The translations under genes and the position numbers were made by a program. Below, in pieces: positions 11,216-22,560 of a stretch of 64,000 bases of DNA. The stretch spans positions 26,722,001-26,786,000 of the forward strand of contig OY540810.1 in assembly GCA_961205875.1 (NCBI GenBank), in the 5' to 3' direction. The stretch is from Sialis fuliginosa. Lineage: Eukaryota > Arthropoda > Insecta > Megaloptera > Sialidae. Position 1 is the stretch's first letter. Each line of letters starts with the position of its first letter. The notes under the pieces are model-generated. The model was not told the DNA's origin. It made no database searches and was given only the letters and a program-made list of their open reading frames with translations.

Positions 11216-11354
11216 TATGTCTAGCACCCAGAAATCAGGTGTTATTTTAAGAAAAATTTTCAACTACAAATACCTTTGTTTTCTTTTTTGCTCTACACTT
11301 TGTATATTTCTCTCTTATAAATTATAGGGACCTTTCTTTTGTTCTACACTTAAG

Positions 11355-11635
11355 TCCGGTATTATAAAGGAGCTAATAAGCACTTTCAAATGGGGTATTA
11401 ATTCTATGATAGTATCTATGGATTAGCTATGGAATTTAGAGCAGTGATACTTCAACTAATTACTTGGAGACTCTGGTCGTACAAAATAATTTTCATAATA
11501 TCGCCACTGTTTTAATACCGTTGGTGTTTACATATCACACGTGCGAGAAAATTGTCAAACACTTCATGAAACTACAAGAGAACTGGCGGATAGGCTAGAA
11601 ACCTCATTTTTTGCTAGTTCGTTTATAATACCGTA
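11355..11635. mobile_element. short inverted-repeat element (MITE-like)
   Basis: The left end TCCGGTATTATAAAGGAGCT and the right end, reverse-complemented TACGGTATTATAAACGAACT, form an imperfect terminal inverted repeat of about 20 bp around a 240-bp non-coding centre. A target duplication is not clear, so the superfamily is left open. Confidence 0.55.
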
Positions 11636-12894
11636 ATTTTTCAACTACACAAATTAGCTTTAACAACTGCAGTTTTCATTTTTGGAACTGTAGAAACAAG
11701 CTGCAACTACACACTAAAATAACCACAACCAGAAATCATTATTACGTTACTGAAGAACGAGCACGTAAATAAAAGCCAAAAAAATTATATCTGAAGCAAT
11801 TAAGCCAAGATCTTTGATACCTTGTCTAATTTATGGCACGTGGTCTGAACAATATAGCTGTCACCAAATTTTTCTATTTCTATAAAATTTTATCAATGAT
11901 AAATATTCCCTTTTTACACCTGAAAATAAAGGTTACCGTATTGTTTAAATGTTGACTACCTTTGTAAAAATTTGGTATGATTTTAAAACACGGTAAATAG
12001 TAATTTATTAAATATTTCACAGATTTTTCAAATTTACTACCTATTTATACATTGTATATACTTTATAATTATGCATGCTGTAATATAAAATAAATTAATA
12101 TGGAATTGCAGTTGATATGGGGTATTTGTTTATCGTGCGCACAAAAGACGATAGGTTTGTTAATGCACGTTTCACCCTCTTCTGGTGAAATGAGACACAC
12201 TCCGTGAGATGGACCACCAACCAAGACGTTGACTGCACTCCGGGGGATCTAGCTCAATACAGTGGCGTAAGGTAACAAGAAACAAGGGTCTAATTCGTTT
12301 TAATATCTTTAAAAATATATATAGTAAAGTTAGGTAAATAGAGATTAGACCAAAAAGCGAGCAAAAATTAAATTAACGTTTGTAAATAGTGTTAAATGTG
12401 ATATGGTATTTTGAAAAGTAACTAAAATTCTTGTAGAATTTGGAATACAAAAATATGGACTTTAAAAAATTATAAATAGATCGACTTTTTAAATGTAAAA
12501 CAAATTCGGACATCTCGTAATTATGTTGATTAACATCTCGCGTTGTTCAAATTTGAACCAAACGCCAATCTCCTTTATAACGTTATTAATATCAATATTA
12601 TACTGTAATAAAAAACGCATTTCATTATATTATATAATTAAATCATATTGACAAGAGATATGACGATATTATAAACGGCCAGAATTTATTTCATATAAAT
12701 AAATAATTTATAATTATAATTAATAAATAATTTATTTTAATATAGGTAACAAAATATGATGTATATTAACTAAAATATCAATTAAGGCATTTAATTAATA
12801 AAAAGATGATGAGAGAAGAATTTGGCCTCTGTTTTCGCGCTTGACATTTTCTTAATTAGATACAACTTACTGAAGTTATTTTATTTAATCATAT
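11636..12894. other. AT-rich DNA with one CG-richer patch at about 12130-12260
   Basis: The patch contains the hairpin TTTCACC-CTCTTCT-GGTGAAA and several CpG sites, and ends near CAGTGGCGTAAG|GTAACAAG, which resembles a weak splice donor. All frames through the patch are short. It may be a conserved non-coding element, an eroded exon or part of a transposon; no choice can be made from the sequence. The remaining bases are A/T-rich and featureless. Confidence 0.35.
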
Positions 12895-12897
12895 TTA

Positions 12898-13087
12898 GGA
12901 TCGATTCACACTATCGCTCCAGTCAAATATTCAGTATAGTAAATACTGTATTGGAGCGTGACTGGACCGAGATCGGCACGATACCTATAGTGTGAATGCT
13001 TTCATTGTTTATTATATATTTATATATGATTGGAACGAGACCGGACCGAGATCTGACCGGGATCGGCACGATAGTCTGGATCGACCC
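12898..13087. mobile_element. TTA-flanked palindromic MITE, copy 1
   Basis: The ends are GGATCGATTCACACTATCG (left) and, reverse-complemented, GGGTCGATCCAGACTATCG (right), with TTA on both sides (12895-12897 and 13088-13090). A 3-bp TTA/TAA duplication suggests the PIF/Harbinger group. The interior holds several copies of a GGACCGAGA/GGAACGAGA word in direct array. A second copy is at 57370-57569. Confidence 0.7.
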
Positions 13088-13408
13088 TTAATATAAAAAC
13101 TGGATCTACTGTATATAGTTTGATATAAGTACATACAAAATGAATTACACATATGAAAATATGTTTGATATCATTTTTGATAGCAATAATAAAAACTAAA
13201 TTATTTCATCATTTGACTACTTATTTTTATATATAAAATTTTTAAAAAAATCATCATCAGAAGTATAATTTATGTAGAAGGGGGTGATAATTAACAAAAC
13301 ATTTACTGTGAAAACTCTTTTTCTTCTTTATATTTGTTGATATATGAAAAGTATAAAAAACATATTATAGTTTATATCTTCTTCTGTAGGCTTTCGTGGC
13401 CGTTTTCC
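13088..13408. other. AT-rich spacer
   Basis: No feature supported. A/T-rich sequence lies between the TTA-flanked element and the palindrome that follows. Confidence 0.4.
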
Positions 13409-13610
13409 ATAGTAGCTAACTTTTCGGGCTGTTGTCCACGTTGTCGTATTTTTCTTACACTGACGTTTCGACTCTCATGTCGGAGTCTTCTTCAGAAGTG
13501 ATTCTGAAACTGAGAATCACTTCTGAAGAAGACTCCGACATGAGAGTCGAAACGTCAAGTGTAAGAAAAATACGACAACGTGGACAACAGCCCGAAAAGT
13601 TAGCTACTAT
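13409..13610. repeat. near-perfect 202-bp palindrome carrying hammerhead-like motif
   Basis: The left arm 13409-13505 (97 nt) and right arm 13513-13610 (98 nt) are reverse complements except for one inserted base, around a 7-nt centre GAAACTG. Each arm contains CTGAAGA-A-GACTC-CGACATGA-GAGTC-GAAACGTC; on the plus strand the motif starts at 13523. A 74-codon frame crosses it only because both arms are open. Related single copies are at 18196 and, more diverged, at 47119-47149 and 39897-39924 (minus). It is likely a fold-back mobile element or an inverted junction of two element ends. Confidence 0.85.
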
Positions 13611-14096
13611 AGTTTATATCTTTTTAATGAATCTAAAGTCAAATAATAATAGATAGAAATTGTGAAAGTATTTAAAAATTTAAATATATGTAATCTGTAC
13701 GGGATGTGTCATGCCACTGGTGGCTTATATCCTCACTATTCCTCACTGCCTACAGAGTGTCTTTGTGAGAGTTAAAGTCAGGAACTAAAAGTACATAACT
13801 GAAATCGCTACGTTATCCTTTACGACAGATTTACGATTAATTCGTTTAAAAGTGTTTGTTGCAGGTTTCAAGTTAAGATACATTTTCACGTGAGTGTAGT
13901 TTCTTTTTACTCTAGTCTTACAATTAATATTATCGTAAAATTGAGTCAAGTATTTTTCTTACTTTAAATATACATATGTCATATGTTAGTTTTTAATAAA
14001 GTATTGGTTATTTGATAGTGTGGATTCAAAAAAAAAAATTTTTTTTTACTTTGATGACAAATGGCGTTTCATTTCTTGGAGATAATGTACTGGCAC
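13611..14096. other. AT-rich DNA, no gene seen
   Basis: No supportable feature. A mixed-composition stretch at 13690-13870 has no good frame. Poly-A/poly-T runs lie next to the following element (14028-14048). Confidence 0.4.
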
Positions 14097-14609
14097 CAAT
14101 CTTGGATCATCGTATTGGACTCTTGTTTATTTAAATGTACTAAATTACAAATATTTATTGATATTTGATTACTGCCATTACTGAATCATAATCTATAAAC
14201 AATTAACTGTAAAACAGCTTTATTTGATAACAATCAGCCAATGGGTGTCAAAATGGTAGACATTTAAACTAATTATTAGTGTAATCTATTTATTAATTAT
14301 TATATTATCATAGCATCTAGGCTACATTGTTTCAAATTTTACGATTCTTTATTTTATAACTTTTGTGTCGGTGTACTTATCATTTTGTAATCATTAGCAA
14401 GTGTCCATCACAGAAAAAATATAAACAAAATAAAAGGCTATAATTTAAAAAAAAAACTTTATTTGCGGATATTGGTAATTAAATTGATTTAATAAAGAGG
14501 TACTTGTAACATTAGTAACATTAGTTAATGAGAATTACTAAAAGAAGCCCATCAATTCCAAATAACAGTATACCTTGCTCTTAAAGCGGCCAAGACTGGT
14601 GCCAGTACC
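14097..14609. mobile_element. inverted-repeat element (GGTACTGGCACC family), copy 1
   Basis: The left end TGTACTGGCACCAATCTTGG and the right end, reverse-complemented GGTACTGGCACCAGTCTTGG, form terminal inverted repeats. The interior aligns block by block with the copy at 47598-48247; shared words include GGTGTCAAAATG, GACATTTAAACTAATTATTA and CATTAGCAAGTGTCCATCAC. No transposase is present and the target duplication is eroded here. Confidence 0.7.
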
Positions 14610-15054
14610 TTTCAAAACGTGAAATATTTTAGTTTCATTCGTACTCTTGAGGTTACTCTCCGATACCACCAAGGAAGACGTAGTTCTACGTCAAAAAGTA
14701 ATATTTTAGGGTAAACAATTTTATTGATACTGTCCTTCTTTAGTTAGAATTTAAAAGTACGTAATGTTTTATTGATTTTTCTATTGTAAATACAACTTTA
14801 GCATGCATCATAACTAAGCGTATCTTCTTAGCGCCTCCTCTTTTGTTTTAATGTTTTAAAAATGTTAAACCAACGTCAGTTTTATAAATAATTGACTGCA
14901 TATAATTTTGCAGGGATAAGCCATGGCCGTTAACATGTTTATATAAATAAACATCAACAGAGAGAAGAATCGCGATGAGGAAGAAGGTTACATAAACCAT
15001 TCAAGCGTACTACAATGACGGTTTCGCTAAATTAGAAACTACACCGCAATTTTT
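14610..15054. other. AT-rich DNA, no gene seen
   Basis: Mixed sequence with a CG-containing stretch at 14640-14690 (CTCTCCGATACCACC..GACGTAG). No open frame or repeat structure could be established. Confidence 0.4.
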
Positions 15055-15250
15055 AAGGCTCAGCTTTCGCTATTCATTAGTCCACGCGTAATCCGGATAT
15101 TGTGGGACAGAGAAGCGAGAAACGAGCTTAACAACAAACTAGTCCAGGATACCGGAGGAGCTGCTCCGGTGAGCGCGAGACATTCCTCTTCCGGAGAACG
15201 ACGTATAGTGGTCAGACATAACGTTTGCCCTGTCACGTGAAATTGCGCGT
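15055..15250. other. CpG-containing patch, possible exon or promoter segment
   Basis: This stretch is much less A/T-rich than its surroundings and is open on both strands. A plus-strand frame without Met starts after a stop near 15040 and reads about 70 codons to TGA at about 15240; it includes RILWDREARNELNNKL. A GGAGCTGCTCCG|GTGAGCG donor-like site lies at 15171. On the minus strand it forms the end of a 129-codon frame. Neither protein is recognised. A CpG patch with non-coding function is as likely as an exon. Confidence 0.25.
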
Positions 15251-15723
15251 TTGTGTATAATGTGTACTGTATATTTGCACACCTAAAAATGATTAATTGT
15301 GTCATTTGTTTTGCTGCCGACATTTTGAGATAATTTAATTTATATGTATATGTATACTGGTAGTCCCTTTCTGTATGATGACGTACTAAAAATAATACAA
15401 CACCCTCAAAATTAAGAACAAAGAAAAACTGTTCGTATGAAATATTCAAATTTTAAGTCATAAAAATAAGTCGTTTCGTTTTATTTAGTGTCGGAAAATG
15501 AAAAATGAGGACAAATATGAAAGCAACAAAATGAAATGTAAATAAGTCTATAAGAATACTCAATACAACTTTATCTTTTTTAATATTGTTCTCATTTGAT
15601 ATATTTTTATTTGACCTTGTTTTTAAAATGTATTTATTATTTTATATCGAACTCGATATTGAGTTTAGTAGTAAAATATAATTTATTGGAAAATTTCATT
15701 ATTACTTTCCTTTTTGTTATAAA
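15251..15723. other. AT-rich spacer
   Basis: A/T-rich sequence without terminal repeats or credible frames; short TATACA runs sit next to the fold-back element that starts at 15728. Confidence 0.4.
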
Positions 15724-15727
15724 TATA

Positions 15728-16778
15728 CAGGGTGTCCCGTTAACATACCGATACACTTTCAAGAGATGTCAAAGACATTAAAATAATCGATTTTTGTTAA
15801 TAATCCCATGCCCGTAAACGAGCCGTTTCAACACACTGGTAGAAAGGTTGATTTGGGCCAAGAAATCCTTGTTTTCTATATAACGAAAAAAATATTTTCT
15901 TAATTTAAGAATATACTCTTAATCCAGAAAATTGTTGTTTCTATTTAAAGAAAGAATAATAACTAAATTCTTATATTAAGAAAATATTGTTTTCGTTATA
16001 TATAAAACAAGATTTTCTTGGCCCAAGTCACTTTTCTACCTGTGCAGTAGAGCAAAAGTAAGGACCACGCACAAAAGTAATAGATTTTGTCTTTTGGTTG
16101 AAATTTTTTGTAACTTAAGGAAATGATAGTCGAAAGTAAGCTGATTAAAAGTTGTAATGGATACAACCAACGAAAATCCATAATTTCTGGTTCAGGGAGC
16201 TCCCAAACATTCTATGTTTGTGTTTATTTTTATGTTTATCTTCTAAAAGATTAACTTTTAGAATTTTTTACAAAGTATGAAAAGTTCTTAATCAATATAG
16301 AGATTTTTTTTTTTTTTTTATATAACATTTATTAATTTTGTACAAAAACACCCATCCAAAAAAATATCACCAAATTTTCTTTAAAAATTTTTTTTTGATT
16401 CATTGACCAATTCGGAGCACTTTTTATTCTTTGCAATTTTTCTAAAAGTAGACCCTACAGGAGATAAAAATAAATATGTATTAAATATAAATTATTTCGA
16501 TGCCCCCTGAAGCAGAAATTATAGATTTTCGTAGGTTGCGCCCATTACAACTTTTAATCAGCACACTTTGAACTATAATTTTTACACAAAATTTCAACCA
16601 AAAGGTAAAATTCATTGCATTCTTGTGGGAACATTTCGTTTGCTCTACTGTTAAAACGGCTCATTTGCGGAAATGGGTTTTATTAGTAAAACTTTCAGGA
16701 GTTGAAGAGTATATTAAAACAACTTTAACTCTTTTTTTGACTCCTGAAAGTTTGTCGGTATATTTACGGAACATCCTG
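15728..16778. mobile_element. fold-back element (CAGGGTGTCCCG family), copy 1
   Basis: The left end CAGGGTGTCCCGTTAACATA and the right end (reverse-complemented CAGGATGTTCCGTAAATATA) are flanked by TATA on both sides. The inverted homology continues far inward; for example AAACGAGCCGTTT and AGTAGAGCAAAAG recur inverted near 16645-16670. The arms are therefore long and the element can fold back. No coding capacity is seen. It is interrupted by a 211-bp element at 15834-16044. A sister copy is at 48654-49346. Confidence 0.75.
15834..16044. mobile_element. nested inverted-repeat element inside the fold-back
   Basis: The ends are CACTGGTAGAAAGGTTGA and, reverse-complemented, CACAGGTAGAAAAGTGAC. 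Both continue into TTGGGCCAAGAAA and TATATAACGAAAA-type sequence, so the two halves are inverted over about 90 bp each. It interrupts the AAACGAGCCGTTT..AGTAGAGCAAAAG block of the host element, whose continuous form is visible at 49237-49268. A clean target duplication longer than CA is not evident. Confidence 0.7.
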
Positions 16779-16782
16779 TATA

Positions 16783-18190
16783 TATATCAAGTATCATATT
16801 AGTATATCAATTCAGTGATATATAAAAAGTTGATATATATAAGTTATCCAGTATCTTATAATGTCTTTAGTTAAATGTTATTTTATTCATATAAAAATTA
16901 ATATCAGAATGCTCAATTACTCACTATGTATGGAGTTGTATAAAAATAGTATAAAATATACTTTTTGTTTAATAAATGTATGTAAAATTTAATATTCTTG
17001 TAAACGGACTACCTTTATTCGTGAAACATCAGTTTAGCAAATAATGCCTGGGGCGGCTTATATTATCTAAGTAAATTGATATATTAAATTTAGTTATTGT
17101 AAATAAAAAAAAAGAAAACATTATGTACTAACGTAGCTTACAAGGTAAATATTTGTTTAATATATGTTCATCATTTTAAAAAGAAATATAATCAATTTTG
17201 GTAGTTTTAAAAAAATATATATGTATATGTCTCTGTTTGTTCCGACTTGATACGAAAATTACTGAACCGATTCCAAAACGACGACCCTAAATAAGTTAAG
17301 GCTATTTTACAACTTATATTTTCTAATGGAATTCTATAAAATATCATATCCACTTAATTTTTAATTTACATTTGTTAATTAATAAGAAGTAGTAGCCTCT
17401 TTTAAAGTTTTAAAAAAATCAATTTTATTTTAAAATTATTTATTGGTTGTTATTTATATAAAGGCTGTTGACAAATAATAAACCCATTTTACTGCTTCCT
17501 AACGGAAAACGATGAGTGAACATTTTTATCTCTTTTACACTTAACGTTTATCTTAATAATATCATAAAATATCGGTAGTTATCTTACTTCAGAGACATCT
17601 TAAATACTCTGCTTTGGTTCCGATAACGACGTCATAAAAAAGTAATTCCGTTTGAAAAAGTTCTGTGTATAGCTCAGAAGTAGGTATATTTCGGGAATAT
17701 AATAGGTGTTTGTATGATGTTTGAAAGATTATAAATGAGTTAATTTTAAAGATTTCTATTTGTTGTAAATGAAATGGTCATTTTTTATGATTTTGAAATT
17801 TCAACTTTTTCCATACAAATAACGCTATATAGTTTTAAAATTACATGTGTGATAGGTTAATAAGCTTGCATAACGTATCATATGCTTAAATTAGGAAAGT
17901 TTATGAATACATAACAAGCTATTTAAACCATTATACGGTGGAGCAAAACGACAGCGGCCACATTTTCTCAATTGTCAATATTTCCTATTAAAATTACATT
18001 TTTGCTCTGTAAAAATATGAAAAACTGTGTACCAACATTAGAAAAAATTTGATCATACAATATTTGAATACCTTTTTTTGGTCTTGAAATTATTCTCGTA
18101 TAGCTTTATTTTCAAGAAAAAACTATTGTTGTCTAAAGTACCTACTGTATGACGCACCACTGAATAATGGTTGCAAATATTTTATTATTT
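16783..18190. other. AT-rich DNA with a Helitron-like 5' fragment at about 17210-17300
   Basis: The words TATATGTCTCTGTTTGTTCC and AAAATTACTGAACCGATTCC at 17225-17275 resemble the subterminal part of the minus-strand Helitron at 23621-25192 (ACTACTGAACCGATTTC). This is probably a truncated copy. The rest is A/T-rich with no gene or paired repeat; a CG-containing word GGTGGAGCAAAACGACAGCG lies at 17938. Confidence 0.4.
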
Positions 18191-18195
18191 CACTT

Positions 18196-18227
18196 TTGAA
18201 GAAGACCACGACATGTTGGTCGAAACA
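18196..18227 (+). repeat. single copy of hammerhead-like motif
   Basis: TTGAAGA-A-GACCA-CGACATGT-TGGTC-GAAACATC has the same loop (CGACATG) as the palindrome at 13409-13610. The stem changes from GACTC/GAGTC to GACCA/TGGTC, so pairing is preserved by double changes. The first core base is T instead of C. It is followed by AAGTGATATTAAAATGCGACG, like the AAGTGTAAGAAAAATACGAC after the palindrome's motif, so homology extends past the stem. Confidence 0.6.
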
Positions 18228-18341
18228 TCAAGTGATATTAAAATGCGACGCGAGATTTATCTTATTTTAACCCAAAAATCATAAGTCTAAACAATTGAAT
18301 AACCGCGAAAGTATCAAACAGTTTATATTTGATTTTAGCCC

Positions 18342-18415
18342 CGAATGATGGAGCACATTTTTATGGAGCGAACTTTCTTCAATGTTTGGTAGCGTGTTAT
18401 GAGTCCTATATATTT
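18342..18415 (+). repeat. dispersed repeat end (GGAGCACATTTTT..GCGTGTTATGAGTCC)
   Basis: Shares GGAGCACATTTTT and GTAGCGTGTTATGAGTCCTA with 29527-29600, the minus-strand copy at about 45955-46040, and partially 9527-9547. Orientation and order are kept in each. It probably represents one end of an uncharacterised mobile element. Confidence 0.5.
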
Positions 18416-20842
18416 CCTTATTTTAAATCGTATAGAAAACGTAGTTAAATATCGTTTTTCGTTCATAAAAGGCAAAAAAATCAGATAGTTTTCTAGCATA
18501 ACTTCTATAGTGTGGTTTGAAGCAACGCGAAATTTGTTTCAGTGATTATATTAAGAATAAGCTAATCACTAGACGATACAAACCTCGAAAACCTAACCTT
18601 ATTCATATACGATAAGATTTTGAGGTCCGTATTGTAGTCAAGAAGAAATGTTGTGTAATTTTCATTTAAAAAATGTAGATAAATAATATCATTAAGAAAT
18701 GTATAAGGTCAAAAAACTCTGTATTCCTGAATAGATATCACGTCGTATGTAATTGCTTCACGATATTGCAAAATAAACCACTAAAAAAGAAAAATTGAAG
18801 TTCAAAGTTCTCCTTTGATTTTCTTGTTCTCCTGACCTTTCACTCACATACTATCATTTTTTAAGTACTTGGGAGGATTTTTGATAGGAAATCTGTGGAA
18901 GAAGTTGATATAAAAACTGCATTCAATGAATTTATTGTTTTTCGATCTCCCGATTTATTTCAGAAAGACATCGATGTAGGTTGTATCACGTTGGGAAAAG
19001 TGTGTCGAAGTAAATCCAAACTGCAAACTATTTCAATTGAGAAAGTTCGTATTCAGTCAATGAAATAAATATTTAAACTATATTTTCAAAAACGGTAATT
19101 TTATTTACAAGAACCGATTCTTTGAATAGTTACAGAATTAATTTTAAAAATATTACAAATTTTAGTAATTACTAGTATTGCCAATGGTCAAAATTCGACC
19201 AATATTTTATCTACCTTAACGGCAGCATACACACATGATTTTTTTGTGCACATCTATGACACAGTACTTAACCTAACCTAACCTAACCTGCTATTACAAC
19301 AAAAATTTCCAAATAAAAACACTGCAAGTGATCGTGAATTAAATTCTCTTTACGCATTCTCTACGTTTGATAGAAACCCAAAACTACTTATTTTTGCCGC
19401 TTAGTGGCACTAGGAGTATTGCGTTGAACGATGTGAGAGGAAATAAACAAACAGCGAGAAGGGGAATCATGTGTGTTTGTTAACTTTATTTTACCTACCT
19501 TAACGGCAACATACACACATGATTTTTTTTGTACGACAATTTTCGATGTTCACATATAATATACATATTATTATATAGATTAAGTACGATGAGAAAAAAG
19601 AGAAACTGTGTTCTTGTATTTTAATTCAAATATATACCTTTACCCCAATATACAACGTACCTCGATAAGTGTTACAACTTTACAAGAAGATATTATCATT
19701 ATTTTTAGTATTGGGTACCTAAATATTTCACTGATTAAATGTTCTAGCTCCAATTTCAGTTTTTGGAATAACTCAATTAAGATTCCGGAAAGGTGAAAAT
19801 GTAACTATATAATCACAATCTTAGAATAGAATTTTAATTGTTTAAATTCTTTACAAATAATACGCAAGCATGCATTGTAAAAATTAAATTTCTTAAAACA
19901 TTTACATATACAAATAACTAATTTTCTATTTTAAATGAAAACATTGCAATAATATTTATATATTTTAATTAATTAATTTGCTTTAGTTTTTTTCTAATTC
20001 AATTAACTCTGGCTTCAAGCAAAGAACAAAACTTTTCTGGGTCTCATCTTCTTTACTAGTTTCTAGGTGCGATATAATTAATATTTACCATATGTTTAAA
20101 TTAAAAGCATGTTTAAACGTAAAACAGAGTTTAGGTTAGGGTTAGGTGACGAGATGGCTGAATTTCTTACGATACCTAAACTTACAATTAGTATCAAATT
20201 AAAACATGGTACTATATTTCTTTGAAAATATAACTTAATACCTTAATAACAAATAGTTTTTAAGATAAGCTTATAAAATACGAAGTAAATTTAAATTACA
20301 AAATTATAATAAAATAAATTGGTATTATTTTCAAACTTTGAATATAGATGCTCATTTATGTATTGAAACATAAATACGATTCGTATATTTCATTAGCAAT
20401 TGAGATAAAACAAACAAATACAAAACGTGATATTAGAAAATATACGCATTTGGAATTTATGTAGCCATTTTCTGATAATTAAATCGAGAAATAAGTCATA
20501 AAATAAATTGATAACGGCGTGGGTTTACCTAACAAATAACACTTATAGTATAGAATACAACAATATTTATTTTTATAACAACGCATTAGTAAAATGAGTG
20601 TCCGTATGTCCATTAATGAAAAAAGTATAGGTATATTTTCATAAGTATATAAAACATATATATACCATTAAAGGGCTTTATTATACTTAATTTAAATAGG
20701 TATAATAATCAATCATTTGTACGATATGTATTTAACTGTGTCTCAGCCTTTTAGTTGACAGCAAATACGTTTAACTAAACATGGCTACCACATTACTTTT
20801 TGTACCGAAATAAGAATATAACTATAAATTAATTTAGTTATT
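18416..20842. other. AT-rich DNA with short direct repeats
   Basis: A direct repeat of about 32 bp (TACCTTAACGGCAGCATACA..) occurs at 19212-19242 and 19496-19528, about 285 bp apart. Between the copies are a telomere-like run and CG-containing sequence (TTTTTGCCGCTTAGTGGCAC). The remainder (19560-20840) is A/T-rich with no frame worth calling. Confidence 0.45.
19269..19289 (-). repeat. interstitial telomere-like repeat
   Basis: Four consecutive CCTAA units, i.e. TTAGG on the minus strand, the usual insect telomeric repeat unit. Such a short run is probably interstitial chance or a repair scar, not a chromosome end. Confidence 0.6.
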
Positions 20843-21456
20843 ATTGCTTCTTTGTAATATCGAAGATACGAGAAGCCTTGTAATCGTTTTAAAATGAGAC
20901 AGAAAAATTGTCTTCCGATTTCAAAATTTTAAATTGATCTTTCCGTTTTAGGTAAAGACAAACACTTATAACTGTCTGTCTGTCCCCATAAAGTCATGAA
21001 CCACTAAACAGATATTAATCAAACTTGGTTGGATGGTTGAGTCTGGCTTGAGGACGATCTTACTTTAAAATCATCAAAATCGTATGTAAGAGTGAGGGGT
21101 GGCATCCTAAAATATTTATTTTTTCAAGATATCTCAAGAACGACACATGTTACATGGAAATTATATAGAATCTTTTTTTAAATATTCCCTTACAAAGAAT
21201 TTGCTTTAAAAAAAGTCGTTTGTTTTTTTAAAATTGATATTTAATTTGACATATTAAATGTGATTTTGACATTTGCATTTTAGATTCTGATTAAAATTGC
21301 CAAAAAATTAAAAATAAACGAAAAAATAATCAGGTGCGTCTTAAGAAAGGCAATTTATCTAAACAGTATCGGTTTTTATTTAAATTGTTCAATCATGAAC
21401 TACCTTTGGTGAATTTAGCACGAGGAAGCACAATACATTTACTTGACAGAATTTTT
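20843..21456 (-). repeat. dispersed repeat Rep-A, copy 3 (minus strand)
   Basis: On the minus strand it starts with CAAGTAAATGTATTGTGCTT and the TAAATTCACC block, and ends with CGTATCTTCGATATTACAAAG. All internal blocks, including CTCAAGCCAGAC and the GGTTCATGA-type word, are present in the same order as the plus-strand copies. No coding frame or terminal inverted repeat. Confidence 0.7.
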
Positions 21457-22560
21457 TTAACCTAAGCAAATTAAAATTTTCAAAATGGCTTTGGCTACAA
21501 GAACGAATTATAAATCATTAAATTCATTTTGACAGAACATCCCACTATCCATAATATCATCGAGATACTAAAACATACTAAAAACTTAAATAGAGATGCT
21601 TATCCATTGGCAAACTCCTGTAGTATCTTTATAGCCTTCACTCATATCCGCTGAGAATAGTACGTTACTATCACAGCACCAGTTTGACACCAACGGTATT
21701 CCATTTTGTCGCATTTTCGGAGAGCCATCAAACAGCTCTAAGAATAAACGAAAACCACTGGAATGTCGCTCAGTATACGCAATTATTTGAAACTAAACAC
21801 TTACAGTTTATAATATTTTATCAATAATCTCCTCAAAATACTAAATACTTTGAAAATATCAAGACGCATGCAGAAGTGGTCTTCCAGTTTTCATTCATAT
21901 TCGCTTATCACAAATTTAGTAGGCTCCTCCCATTTTGTTATTATAATATTTAAATCATTTCTCCATGTACCAAACAAAGACAGATATTTTGAAACTCATT
22001 TGCTAGATAAAGAAGTACTCTTCGTTTATAGTACTCATATATATTTGTGCGATTAAATTATTATGTAATCTATTGAAAATTTTATACGTAAATTTGATGG
22101 CAATAATATAAATATCTAATTTCATTATATTTTTATTTTGTTTGAAACAAACCGCCAAATCAACATATACAGAGTGTAACATTATTCCAGGACCAAACAT
22201 TTGATTATATCATAAGAGTTAAAATAAGAAATACGTTCTTCCAATTTCACTTTACATAAAAAATTAATAATTTTTTTTAAACAAGCTTTTATTAAAAATA
22301 CACTAAAAATTAAAAAAACAAAATTTTGGTTATCACAAAATTTTTAAAACTTATAAAAGTGTGGAGCTTTGTCTTTTTGAAAGCTATAATCAATTTCTTC
22401 TTTTACAAAAGCTATACATTTGCCTTCATAAACGCCCCACGCTTTTATTGATTTTAGCCATACAAACCTGACAATTTTGTGATTTTATTTTTAATTTTTT
22501 GTGCATTTTTATTTTATTAATAACTAAACTAACAAACTAACAGGTAAATCTCGTCAAACC
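21457..22560. other. mostly AT-rich DNA; one unpaired transposon end at about 22168
   Basis: TATACAGAGTGTAACATTAT at 22167-22186 resembles the CAGGGTG-type ends seen elsewhere in the window, but no partner end was found. A stretch of average composition at 21540-21780 has no usable frame. Small frames at 21850-22200 on both strands are unremarkable. Confidence 0.4.

Noticed and set aside
13432-13656. 74-codon frame across the palindrome
   Set aside because: Open only because both palindrome arms lack stops; the encoded halves mirror the DNA inversion.
15060-15449. 129-codon minus-strand open frame
   Set aside because: Its first half is A/T-derived low-complexity sequence and its second half reads the CpG patch that is open on both strands; no domain recognised.
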